Of a DNA stretch of 55,923 nucleotides, positions 24,802 to 32,604 are shown piece by piece. The position numbers were made by a program, and so were the translations under genes. Each line of letters opens with the position of its first letter. The first letter of the stretch is position 1. The stretch is from Streptomyces sp. SolWspMP-5a-2 (GTDB lineage: Bacteria; Actinomycetota; Actinomycetes; Streptomycetales; Streptomycetaceae): NCBI RefSeq assembly GCF_900091845.1, contig NZ_FMCI01000315.1, forward strand, positions 1-55,923, read 5' to 3'. The notes under the pieces were generated by a model. The model saw nothing but the letters and a program-made list of their open reading frames with translations. It was not told where the DNA came from and ran no database searches.

Positions 24802-25733
24802 CAGGGCTCCTGTCGGGCACCGTGCTCGGCGATGAGCGCGCGAGCGGCGTCGAGGTCGTCGGGGGTCTTCAGGGCCAGCGTCGCGACGCCCGGCAGGGCG
24901 CGCTTGGCGATGCCGGTCAGGGTGCCGCCGGGGCACACCTCGATGAGCGCGGTGACGCCGAGCTCCTTGAAGGTGTCCATGCACAGGTCCCAGCGGACCG
25001 GGTTGGCGACCTGCCCGGCCAGCCGCTCCAGCACCTCGGCGCCGGTCGCGACGGTCCGGCCGTCCTTGTTGGACACGTACGTGAACCTGGGGTCGCCGGG
25101 GGTCAGCTCCTTCGCCGCGCGCGCCAGCGTCTCGACCGCGGGCGCCATGTGCACGGTGTGGAAGGCGCCGGCCACCTTCAGCGGCACGACCCGGCGCACC
25201 CCCTCGGGCTTCTCCTCGGCCAGCGCGGCGAGCTGCTCCAGGGTGCCCGCGGCCACGATCTGGCCCGCGCCGTTGACGTTGGCCGGGGTCAGCCCCAGCC
25301 GCTCCAGGTGCGGGACGGTGACCTCGGGGTCGCCGCCGAGCAGTGCCGACATGCCGGTCTCGGTGCGCGCGGCGGCCTCGGCCATGGCCACGCCCCGCTT
25401 GCGCACGAGGGCCAGCGCGGTGGCGTCGTCGAACACGCCCGCCCACGCGGCCGCGGTGATCTCGCCGACGCTGTGGCCCGCGACCGCGCCCGGGGAGATG
25501 TCACCCAGTGCCGCGGCAGAGACGAGCCCCGCGGCGACCAGCAGCGGCTGGGCGACGGCGGTGTCCCGGATCTCGTCCGCGTCGGCGAGCGTCCCGTGGT
25601 GCACCAGGTCCAGGCCGATGGCCTCGGACCAGGCACGCAGACGGGCCTCGACACCGGGGAGGTCGAGCCAGGGAGTCAGGAAGCCGGGCGCCTGGGCGCC
25701 TTGGCCGGGAGCGACGAGTACGAGCACTCTCAC
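24801..25733 (-). CDS. fabD: Malonyl-CoA:ACP acyltransferase
   Basis: 310-residue enzyme loading malonyl units onto ACP. Early motif VAPGQGAQAPGFL, nucleophile S88 in VAGHSVGEITAAA, and His in AGAFHTVHMAPA. First gene of the fab operon. The fasR gene lies directly upstream, and an inverted repeat about 60-80 bases before the start is a candidate activator site. The GTG/ATG start is preceded by GAGAGAG. Confidence 0.98.
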   Translation of the reverse strand: MRVLVLVAPGQGAQAPGFLTPWLDLPGVEARLRAWSEAIGLDLVHHGTLADADEIRDTAVAQPLLVAAGLVSAAALGDISPGAVAGHSVGEITAAAWAGVFDDATALALVRKRGVAMAEAAARTETGMSALLGGDPEVTVPHLERLGLTPANVNGAGQIVAAGTLEQLAALAEEKPEGVRRVVPLKVAGAFHTVHMAPAVETLARAAKELTPGDPRFTYVSNKDGRTVATGAEVLERLAGQVANPVRWDLCMDTFKELGVTALIEVCPGGTLTGIAKRALPGVATLALKTPDDLDAARALIAEHGARQEP

Positions 25734-25794
25734 ACTCTCTCTTGGTTACGGGCACGGCCGCCCGTGGGGACAGGGACGAAGAACGGCAGGGGGA

Positions 25795-25813
25795 TTTGTG
25801 GAGCCCCCACAAA
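25795..25813 (-). promoter_or_regulatory. Inverted repeat upstream of fabD, candidate FasR site
   Basis: TTTGTGG (25795-25801) and CCACAAA (25807-25813) form a perfect 7-bp dyad with a 5-base centre, 62-80 bases before the fabD start and just after the fasR stop. A+T-rich ends in such G+C-rich DNA stand out. It could bind FasR or act as a fasR terminator; no T-tract follows. Confidence 0.55.
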
Positions 25814-25816
25814 ACA

Positions 25817-27028
25817 CTAGGCCGGTAGATCCCCATCGGCCAGACGCCCCAGGATCAGCGCGATCCGCAGCGTGAACGCCGAACGTACATCCGACGGCGA
25901 CCACCCGGTGACGTCAGTCACCCGTCGGAGCCGGTAGCGCACGGTGTTCGGATGGACGAAGAGCATCCGCGCCGCGCCCTCCAGACTGCTCGCCTGTTCG
26001 AGATAGACGGCGAGGGTCTCCAGGAGCGCCGAGCCGGCCTCTTCGAGCGGTCTGTAGATCTCCTCCACCAACTGCTGGCGCGCCGCCGGATCGCCCGCGA
26101 TCGCGCGCTCGGGCAGCAGATCGTCCGACAGCACCGGCCGCGGGGCGTCCTGCCAGGCGGAACACGCCTTGAGCCCGGCGGCGGCGGCCTGCGCGGAGCG
26201 GGTCGCGGCGAGCAGGTCGGGGACCACGGGCCCGGCGACCACCGGCCCGGCCGCGTACGGGCCGATCAGCGACTTGGCGACGGCCAGCGGGTTGTCGCTG
26301 CCGCCCGCGATCACCACCAGGCGGTCGCCGAGGACACCGGTGAGGACCTGGAGCTTGGCGTGCCGCGCGGCCCGCCTGATGGCCTCCACGGTCAGTTCGG
26401 AGTCGCCGTCGGGCGCGGTGCCGAGCACCACGCAGACGTGCTCGGGGGCGTGCCAGCCCAGGGCGGCGGCCCGGCTCACGGCACCCTCGTCGGCCTCGCC
26501 GCTGAGGACGGCGTTGACGACGAGCGACTCCAGACGGGCGTCCCAGGCACCGCGTGCCTCGGCGGCCTGCGCGTACACCTGGGCGGTGGCGAAGGCGATC
26601 TCCCGCGCGTAGACCAGCAGCGCCTCGCGCAGCACGTTCTCGTCGCCCGGCGCGGCCACCTCGTCGATGGCGCTCTCCATGACCTCGATGGTCGTGCGGA
26701 CCATCTCCACGGTCTGGCGCAGGGTGATGGCCCGGGTCAGTTCGCGCGGCGCGGTCCCGAAGACGTCGGTGGAGATGGCCTGCGGGGCGTCGGGGTGCCG
26801 GAACCACTCGGTGAACGCGGCGATGCCCGCCTGCGCGACCAGCCCGATCCAGGACCGGTTCTCCGGCGGCATCGCCCGGTACCACGGCAGCGCCTCGTCC
26901 ATGCGCGCGATGGCGTGGGCGGCGAGTCGTCCGGACGACTTCTCCAGCCGCTTCAGGGTCGCGGGGTGCGGATGGGCGCCGGGCGCGGCCGCCGCGGGCT
27001 CGTGGGCTTCTGGTTCGGGCACGTGCAC
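25817..27028 (-). CDS. fasR: PucR-type transcriptional activator of fatty acid synthesis
   Basis: 403-residue cytosolic regulator. It has no amino-terminal receiver, a middle GGDEF-like/PucR region (TAPDGDSELTVEAIRRAARHA) and a C-terminal helix-turn-helix containing ARMLFVHPNTVRYRLRRV, the conserved PucR/CdaR DNA-binding element. Position immediately upstream of fabD matches S. coelicolor FasR, reported to activate this operon. The start may be GTG 27028 or GTG 27022. It is divergent from the pirin gene across only about 55 bases. Confidence 0.93.
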   Translation of the reverse strand: MHVPEPEAHEPAAAAPGAHPHPATLKRLEKSSGRLAAHAIARMDEALPWYRAMPPENRSWIGLVAQAGIAAFTEWFRHPDAPQAISTDVFGTAPRELTRAITLRQTVEMVRTTIEVMESAIDEVAAPGDENVLREALLVYAREIAFATAQVYAQAAEARGAWDARLESLVVNAVLSGEADEGAVSRAAALGWHAPEHVCVVLGTAPDGDSELTVEAIRRAARHAKLQVLTGVLGDRLVVIAGGSDNPLAVAKSLIGPYAAGPVVAGPVVPDLLAATRSAQAAAAGLKACSAWQDAPRPVLSDDLLPERAIAGDPAARQQLVEEIYRPLEEAGSALLETLAVYLEQASSLEGAARMLFVHPNTVRYRLRRVTDVTGWSPSDVRSAFTLRIALILGRLADGDLPA

Positions 27029-27084
27029 AAGACTGCCTCATCGGAACGGGACCGCGCGCCGCCGGGTCTACCGTGGGGTGCGTG

Positions 27085-27750
27085 ATGGATGTGCGGCGCG
27101 CGGCGGAACGCTATCGGGGCCAGGACCCGCCGACCGGCGTGGAGTCGTGGCACGCCCTCTCCTTCGGGCCGTACTACGACCCGGACAACCTGCGCTTCGG
27201 CGCGGTCCTCGCCTGCAACGAGGAACGGCTCGCGCCGGGCGCCGGGTTCGACGAACACCCGCACAGCCACACCGAGATCGTGACCTGGGTGGTGGCGGGG
27301 GAGCTGACCCACCAGGACTCGGCCGGGAACCGCACCACGGTCCGCCCCGGCGACGTGCAGCGGCTCAGCGCGGGCGCGGGGGTGCGGCACGTGGAGCGCA
27401 ACGACGGCCCCGAGCCGCTGGTGTTCGTGCAGATGTGGCTGGCCCCGGTCAGACCGGGCGGCGACCCGGCCTACGAGATCGTGCGCGGCATCGCCGACTC
27501 CACCCCGTACGCCGTCCCGGAGGCCGCCGCGCTGCTGCACGTGCGGCGGCTGGTGCCGGGGGAGCGGACGGCGGTGCCCGGCGCGGCCCACCTGTACGCG
27601 CACGTGGTGCGCGGCGAGGTCCGCCTCGGCCCGGCCGAGCTGGGGCCGGGGGACGCGGTGCGGATCACCGGCGGCGAGGAGACCGACGCGGTCGCGCTGA
27701 CGGAGGCGGAGCTGCTGCTGTGGGAGATGGCGCGCGCGGACACCGCCTAG
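27085..27750 (+). CDS. Pirin-family bicupin protein
   Basis: About 221 residues forming two cupin barrels. The first has the metal-binding set GFDEHPHSHTEIVTWVVAGE (two His and a Glu) plus a later His in GAGVRHVERND. The second barrel (AHLYAHVVRGEVRLGP) is degenerate. The closest described relatives are pirin/YhaK-type proteins; some act as quercetinases or redox sensors, so the function here is open. TACCGT at 27069-27074 suggests a leaderless start at GTG 27082 or ATG 27085. Confidence 0.85.
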   Translation: MDVRRAAERYRGQDPPTGVESWHALSFGPYYDPDNLRFGAVLACNEERLAPGAGFDEHPHSHTEIVTWVVAGELTHQDSAGNRTTVRPGDVQRLSAGAGVRHVERNDGPEPLVFVQMWLAPVRPGGDPAYEIVRGIADSTPYAVPEAAALLHVRRLVPGERTAVPGAAHLYAHVVRGEVRLGPAELGPGDAVRITGGEETDAVALTEAELLLWEMARADTA

Positions 27751-27776
27751 CCGTGTCCGGGCGGGCCGCTTCCGCG

Positions 27777-28601
27777 CTAGCCCTGGCGCGCCTCGGCGAG
27801 GACCGCGTCCGTGAACGGGGGCCAGGACGCCGTCGCCCAGGGGCCGAAGGCGCGGTCGGTGAGGGCGACGCAGGCGAGTCCGGCGGCCGGGTCGACCCAC
27901 AGGAAGGTGCCGGACTGGCCGAAGTGCCCGAAGGTGCGCGGCGAGGACGAGGCGCCCGTCCAGTGCGGGGACTTGCCGTCGCGGATCTCGAACCCGAGGC
28001 CCCAGTCGTTGGGGCTCTGGTGGCCGTAGCCGGGCAGCACGCCCTTGAGGCCCGGGTACTGCACGGTCGTCGCGGCGGCGACCGTGCGCGGGTCGAGCAG
28101 CCGGGGCGCCTGCACCTCGGCGGCGAACCGCAGCAGGTCCCCGACGGTGGAGACGCCGTCCTTCGCGGGCGAGCCCTCAAGCGAGGTGTCCGCCATGCCG
28201 AGCGGTTCGAGCACCGCCTCGCGCAGGTAGGCGCCGAACGGGATCTCGGTCGCCCGCGCGATGTGCTCGCCGAGCTGCTCGAACCCGGCGTTGGAGTACA
28301 GCCGCCGCTCGCCGGGCGGTGCGGTCGTCCGGTGCTCGTCGAAGGCCAGCCCCGAGGTGTGGGCGAGGAGGTGGCGGACGGTCGCGCCGGGCGGCCCGGC
28401 CGGTTCGTCCAGCTCGATCGCCCCCTCCTCGAACGCGACGAGCGCCGCGTAGGCGGTGAGCGGCTTGGTGACCGAGGCCAGCGGGAAGCGCCGGTCGAGC
28501 GGTCCGTGGCCGCCCAGGACCGTACCGTCGGCCCGTACGACACCCGCGGCGGCGGTGGGAACCGGCCAGTTCTCGATCAGCGCGAGGCTCTGCAACGACA
28601 T
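27777..28601 (-). CDS. Serine hydrolase of the beta-lactamase/transpeptidase-like family
   Basis: 274-residue enzyme with SxxK in PLASVTKPLTAYA, a YxN-type motif in RRLYSNAGFEQLGEHIA, and a C-terminal HFGQSGTFLWVDP (the HxG motif). It lacks a signal peptide and is shorter than the serine hydrolase at 12.1 kb, from which it is clearly diverged. Esterase or amidase activity is probable; the substrate is unknown. Convergent with the pirin gene and 18 bases downstream of the GNAT gene start region, so possibly co-transcribed with it. Confidence 0.85.
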   Translation of the reverse strand: MSLQSLALIENWPVPTAAAGVVRADGTVLGGHGPLDRRFPLASVTKPLTAYAALVAFEEGAIELDEPAGPPGATVRHLLAHTSGLAFDEHRTTAPPGERRLYSNAGFEQLGEHIARATEIPFGAYLREAVLEPLGMADTSLEGSPAKDGVSTVGDLLRFAAEVQAPRLLDPRTVAAATTVQYPGLKGVLPGYGHQSPNDWGLGFEIRDGKSPHWTGASSSPRTFGHFGQSGTFLWVDPAAGLACVALTDRAFGPWATASWPPFTDAVLAEARQG

Positions 28602-28619
28602 GGCGTCGACCCTATGCGC

Positions 28620-29093
28620 TCACAGCCGCAGCTCCAGCAACGGGTCGGGCCTGGGCCGGAAACCGAGCGAGGCGTACAGCGGGGCGCCCTCCGCGCTCGC
28701 GGTCAGCCGCACCCGGCGGGCGCCCCGCCCGCGCAGCCACTCCAGGAGCGCCGTCACACAGGCGCGGGAGCAGCCGCGCCGCCGGGCGTCCGGATCGGTG
28801 GCGACGCTGAAGACGTGCCCGACGAGTCCGTCCGCGCCGTCGCCCTCCTTGCCGATCCGGTAGTCGAGGGTCCCGGCGGCCAGCGAGGCCAGCGCGCCCG
28901 GCCGTTCGGGGTGGTCGACGACGAAGGCCGCGAACGCGCCGTCCGGCTCGGCCAGCCGCGCCCGCAGCGCGGGCAGGGACGTGTCCTGCCAGCCGGTCGG
29001 CCCGGGGTCGCCCGTCATCGAGTCGATCATCACCTGCCGCAGCCGCAGCACCTCGGGCGCGTCCGCGGGCAGGGCACGTCGTGCGAGTGTCAT
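28620..29093 (-). CDS. GNAT-family N-acetyltransferase
   Basis: 157 residues with the acetyl-CoA-binding A motif GHVFSVATDPDARRRGCSRACV (a Q/RxxGxG/A variant) and the C-terminal beta strand region RRVRLTASAEGAPLYASLGFRP. The start at 29093 is chosen because the conserved N-terminus (ARRALPADAPEVLRLRQVM) begins there; a longer in-frame reading would overlap the MerR promoter. The acceptor substrate is unknown. Divergent from the MerR gene. Confidence 0.87.
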   Translation of the reverse strand: MTLARRALPADAPEVLRLRQVMIDSMTGDPGPTGWQDTSLPALRARLAEPDGAFAAFVVDHPERPGALASLAAGTLDYRIGKEGDGADGLVGHVFSVATDPDARRRGCSRACVTALLEWLRGRGARRVRLTASAEGAPLYASLGFRPRPDPLLELRL

Positions 29094-29152
29094 GGCCGGC
29101 ACGCTAACCGCCCGGAGGCTCGGCCGTCCTGCCGATTTATCGCCGGTTCCGC

Positions 29153-29183
29153 TTGCCTGGAGTGCACTCGAAGGCCATAGCGT
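29153..29183 (+). promoter_or_regulatory. MerR-type promoter with 19-bp spacer and dyad
   Basis: -35 TTGCCT (29153-29158) and -10 TAGCGT (29178-29183) are separated by 19 bases, the long spacing typical of MerR-activated promoters. The spacer centre is the perfect palindrome GAGTGCACTC (29160-29169). The predicted start falls at about 29190, one base before the merR ATG. Confidence 0.75.
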
Positions 29184-29190
29184 GGACCGC

Positions 29191-29661
29191 ATGACGGTGA
29201 TGGATACCACCAGGACCAGGACCGACACCTGCGGTGCCCCGCCCCAGCCGCACCGGCTGCCCGACGGACAGGACCGCTACACGATCAGCGAGGTGGTCGC
29301 CGTCACCGGACTGTCCGCGCACACCCTGCGCTGGTACGAGCGGATCGGTCTGATGCCGCACGTGGACCGCTCCCACACCGGGCAGCGCCGCTACAGCAAC
29401 CGCGACCTCGACTGGCTCGACCTGGTCGGCAAGCTGCGCCTGACCGGGATGCCGGTCGCCGACATGGTCCGGTACGCGGAGCTGGTCCGCGAGGGCGACC
29501 ACACCTTCGGCGCCCGGTTCGACCTGCTGGAGTCGACCCGCCGGGACGTGCTGCACCGGATCGCGGAGCTGCGGGACACGCTGGCGGTCCTGGACCGCAA
29601 GATCAGCTTCTACGCGGACGCCGACCGGACCCGCGGCGGCGCGACCGCCGAGGAGGACTGA
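29191..29661 (+). CDS. MerR-family transcriptional regulator (AdhR/NmlR-like)
   Basis: 156-residue regulator. The winged helix covers YTISEVVAVTGLSAHTLRWYERIGLMP and RRYSNRDLDWLDLVGKLRLTGM, followed by a dimerising coiled coil (RRDVLHRIAELRDTLAVLDRKI). One Cys lies in the extra N-terminal tail (TDTCGAPPQ); no metal-binding Cys cluster is present, so an aldehyde/electrophile or drug sensor is more likely than a metal sensor (inference). The promoter overlaps its own operator, so it is self-regulated. Confidence 0.92.
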   Translation: MTVMDTTRTRTDTCGAPPQPHRLPDGQDRYTISEVVAVTGLSAHTLRWYERIGLMPHVDRSHTGQRRYSNRDLDWLDLVGKLRLTGMPVADMVRYAELVREGDHTFGARFDLLESTRRDVLHRIAELRDTLAVLDRKISFYADADRTRGGATAEED

Positions 29662-29665
29662 GCGC

Positions 29666-30535
29666 TCACAGCTCGGCGAGCAGTTCCGCCTTCTTCACCG
29701 AGAACTCCTCGTCGGTGACGAGTCCGGCCAGGTGCAGCTCGCCGAGGTGCCTGATCCGCTCGGCGATGTCGGCGGGGTCCCGGCGGGCCGCTCCGGCCGG
29801 TACCGGGACCGCCGTCCCCGACGCCTTCGCCGCGGCCAGCACCGCCGCGGCGAACGGCAGCGACTCGTGGACGGGGCCGTAGCCCAGCCCGAAGACGACG
29901 GCGGCCGGGTCCTGGTCGGGCTGGGCGGTGCCGCCGCCCGTCACCGGTTCCCGGCCGAGCAGCCGCAGATGCCCCTCGAACGCCTCCGGTGAGCGCCACT
30001 CGACGCCCGCCAGGTCGGCCACCGCGAAGGTCTGGTCGCCCGCCTTCCACTTCGCCGACGACGCCCCGGTCCAGAACCAGCGGAAGGAGACGGTCCGGCC
30101 GTCGAAGGACGCCTTCGCGTCGTACGCCTTGAAGTGGCGCGGGGTCTCCGGCGCGGCCACCAGGAACCGTTCGGCGGGTTCCGCCCCGTCGTCGGGCAGC
30201 ACGGCGCGCAGTTCGTCGGCGTAGTACTCGGCGAGCGTCTCCCGCTCGGCGGGCAGGACCAGGCGGTAGGGGTCGCTGCTGTCCTTCAGCTGACCGGCCG
30301 CCGCCTCCATCAGGGGATCGGCGCCCGGCCTCGGCTCGGCCCGCAGCACCACGGTGCCGCGCCTGCCGGGGGCCAGCGTCACGCCGGACAGCGCGGCCAG
30401 CGGCACCCGGCGCTCCCCGAGCGCCTGGAACAGCTTGGGTGTTCGCATCCCCCGTTCGTAACGGATGAGCAGGGAGTCGGAATCGAACTCCCAGGCGGCA
30501 TGAAATCCGGCCAGCACGTCACCCATGCGGCTCAT
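29666..30535 (-). CDS. DUF4429 protein with C-terminal SHOCT domain
   Basis: 289 residues. Two DUF4429 (PH-like) units: residues about 1-130 begin AWEFDSDSLLIRYERGM, and the second contains YDAKASFDGRTVSFRW. The end (AERIRHLGELHLAGLVTDEEFSVKKAELLAEL) is a short SHOCT helical motif, thought to mediate oligomerisation or membrane association. Starts are uncertain: ATG 30535, ATG 30526, or TTG 30544, which best fits an AGGAG site. Common in streptomycetes; function unknown. It converges on merR with four bases between stops. Confidence 0.85.
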   Translation of the reverse strand: MSRMGDVLAGFHAAWEFDSDSLLIRYERGMRTPKLFQALGERRVPLAALSGVTLAPGRRGTVVLRAEPRPGADPLMEAAAGQLKDSSDPYRLVLPAERETLAEYYADELRAVLPDDGAEPAERFLVAAPETPRHFKAYDAKASFDGRTVSFRWFWTGASSAKWKAGDQTFAVADLAGVEWRSPEAFEGHLRLLGREPVTGGGTAQPDQDPAAVVFGLGYGPVHESLPFAAAVLAAAKASGTAVPVPAGAARRDPADIAERIRHLGELHLAGLVTDEEFSVKKAELLAEL

Positions 30536-30591
30536 CGTATGCAAGACGCGCTCCTTCGTCGCCACTCTCGGGGACCGCACTTCCTGCGCCT

Positions 30592-31809
30592 CTACGCGCG
30601 TCCTGCCGTCCCCGTTCCGGACAGTTCGGTGTCGCACGCCTGATCCTGCCGTGCGCAGTGCACCGAGCGGTATGCCCCGACGCCGATCTCGGCGAAGTTG
30701 CGCAGACTCTCGGTGCCGGGTTCGAAATAGCCGCTGTGTCCCCGCGCGCCGTGCGCGGAGAGCACCCGCGCGCCGAACGCGGGCGAGACCGGGTCGGCCC
30801 CGTGGCCGAAACCGCCGACCTCCAGGTACGGCACGTCCTGAATCCAGTCGTCCGCGTCCCGCATCGCCCACACCCGGGCGGAGGTCCGCAGCCGGGAGGC
30901 GTTCGCCACCCGCATCCCGGGGCTCGCCGCCACCGCGATGTCGGACACCCGGCGCGGCAGCGCGTGCGCGGCGACCCCGCACACCACGGAGCCGTAGCTG
31001 TGGCAGAACAGCGAGACGGACGCGCTGCCGGGCAGCGCGCGGACCAGGGCGTTCAGCCGGACGGCGCCGTCCTCGGCGCGCATCGCGGTCGCCGAGTCGA
31101 TGCCGAGACCGGCCGGAGCCGTGTAGTCGGCCCAGGCGATCACCGCGGTGCGGGTCGCGGGGCTCGCCGCCCGCTCGGCCGCGTACAGCGACGTGGCCAT
31201 GCCGACCGGGGCGGTGTAGCGGCGGGAGGTCTTCTGGAAGGTGAGCAGGTCGGTGTCGACGCCGGGCACCACGACCGAGACCCGCTCGGCCCGCGGCAGG
31301 TCCCCGAACACCTCGGCCACCCGCCCCGAACCCTGCGGGTCGAAGGCGAGGATCTGCCGGCCGGGGGCGAGCAGCGCCTCGTAGCGGTGCATCCGGCGGC
31401 CCGCCACCTGCTGTCCCGCGGGGGAGAGCCTGCTGTCGTGCGTGCGGGCGCGCTCCAGGTCGCGCTGCTCGGTGAGCGCGATCCGGTTGGCGCGGTAGCG
31501 CAGCGGGACCGGGGCGCCGTTCATGTTGCCGACCGCGAGCGGGTACCGGTGCGCGAGCGACGCCCGCTCCCGCGCCGTGAGTCCGGCGAAGAAACGGGTG
31601 AGCAGCGCGGGGGCCGCCTGCGGGTCGGGCAGCCGGTGGCCGTGCAGTCTGCCGTGCTCCCAGGAGGAGAGGGAGACCCGCAGCGGCGCGGAGTCCGGGT
31701 GGGCGCGCAGCGCCGTCCAGCCGGTGGTCGCCAGCATCACGAACACCACGGCCAGCGCGAGCAGTGCGCGCCAGACGTTCAGTTGCGGAGAGGTGTCGAA
31801 GGAAGTCAC
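30592..31809 (-). CDS. Exported alpha/beta hydrolase (DUF1023 type)
   Basis: 405 residues, GTG start. One N-terminal hydrophobic segment (ALLALAVVFVMLATTGWTAL) is a membrane anchor or signal. The hydrolase core has the nucleophile elbow SLFCHSYGSVVCG and a late AVHCARQDQACDTELSG tail with two cysteines. Regions RILAFDPQGSG and VSVVVPGVDTDLLTF are typical of the actinobacterial DUF1023 family. A secreted or membrane-facing esterase/lipase is inferred; the substrate is unknown. Confidence 0.87.
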   Translation of the reverse strand: MTSFDTSPQLNVWRALLALAVVFVMLATTGWTALRAHPDSAPLRVSLSSWEHGRLHGHRLPDPQAAPALLTRFFAGLTARERASLAHRYPLAVGNMNGAPVPLRYRANRIALTEQRDLERARTHDSRLSPAGQQVAGRRMHRYEALLAPGRQILAFDPQGSGRVAEVFGDLPRAERVSVVVPGVDTDLLTFQKTSRRYTAPVGMATSLYAAERAASPATRTAVIAWADYTAPAGLGIDSATAMRAEDGAVRLNALVRALPGSASVSLFCHSYGSVVCGVAAHALPRRVSDIAVAASPGMRVANASRLRTSARVWAMRDADDWIQDVPYLEVGGFGHGADPVSPAFGARVLSAHGARGHSGYFEPGTESLRNFAEIGVGAYRSVHCARQDQACDTELSGTGTAGRA

Positions 31810-31911
31810 TGGGAGGACACACTAGGAGAACGGGCGGGTCTCGGACGAGTCGAGTGACGCGGATCACGTTTCGATAAAGGGGGCGTTGACCTCACGGTGT
31901 CCGCAAGTGCC

Positions 31912-32538
31912 TCAGTCTGTCCGCCAGTTCCCGGCGAGCGCCGGTCCCACCTGTTCGAGATACGCGATCGTCAGGGCCCGCATGCCCTCCAGGCTCAAGT
32001 CGCCGCACGCGCTCCACTGTTGCTCTGTGACCCGCATCACCGCGCCGAACACCGCCACCGCGAGCCGCGGGCGCGGGTCCGCGTCGACGTCCAGGCCCTC
32101 CCGCTCGGCCACCACCCGCGCGATGGTGTCCTCGGTCTCGGCGTTGCGCCGCAGATGGGCGGCGAGCAGCACCGGCGTCGACTCGATCACCCGGTGCATG
32201 CCCAGGTACGCCTCCACCGGGACGACGGACTCGACCACCTCGTGCAGCGTGTCCCAGCTCTCCAGCACGGCCCGGCGCAGCGCGACCACCGGCGCCTCCT
32301 CGGCGGGCCGCTCGCGCACCGCGCGCAGATAGTGCGCGACCGCCAGCTCCTGCAGCGCGAGGGCGGCCTCCTCCTTGCCCGCGAAGTAGCGGAAGAAGGT
32401 GCGCGCCGACACGTCCACGGCGTCCGCGATGTCGTCCACCGTGGTGCCGTCGTACCCCCGCGCCACGAACATCTCGACGGCGGTCCGCAGCAGGGCGTCC
32501 CGGGTGCGCTGTTTCTTGCGTTCGCGCAGCGTTTCCAT
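31912..32538 (-). CDS. TetR-family regulator of the adjacent MFS efflux gene
   Basis: 208 residues with the N-terminal DNA-binding domain DALLRTAVEMFVARGYDGTTVDDIADAVDVSARTFFRYFAGK. The C-terminus is a divergent ligand domain. Separated by 66 bases from the divergent MFS gene. A perfect dyad lies five bases before its ATG and overlaps its own predicted -10, so autorepression plus repression of the pump is likely, relieved by a drug-like ligand (inference from family behaviour). Confidence 0.93.
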   Translation of the reverse strand: METLRERKKQRTRDALLRTAVEMFVARGYDGTTVDDIADAVDVSARTFFRYFAGKEEAALALQELAVAHYLRAVRERPAEEAPVVALRRAVLESWDTLHEVVESVVPVEAYLGMHRVIESTPVLLAAHLRRNAETEDTIARVVAEREGLDVDADPRPRLAVAVFGAVMRVTEQQWSACGDLSLEGMRALTIAYLEQVGPALAGNWRTD

Positions 32539-32542
32539 AGGA

Positions 32543-32597
32543 GTCAGTTACTGACTTGTGAATTGGTTTGTCAATTGTCAGAGGCTGTCACTAGCCT
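32543..32597. promoter_or_regulatory. Divergent tetR/MFS promoters with operator
   Basis: Perfect palindrome GTCAGT-T-ACTGAC (32543-32555). The minus-strand promoter has TTGACA (32569-32574). The forward promoter has TTGTCA (32568-32573) and TAGCCT (32592-32597) with an 18-base spacer, giving a start at about the MFS ATG (32605), so that mRNA is probably leaderless. Confidence 0.65.
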
Positions 32598-32604
32598 CGA
32601 ACGC

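Noticed and set aside
24802..25446. N-terminal extension of FabH
   Set aside because: This part overlaps fabD in another frame; FabH homology begins at the ATG at 24801.
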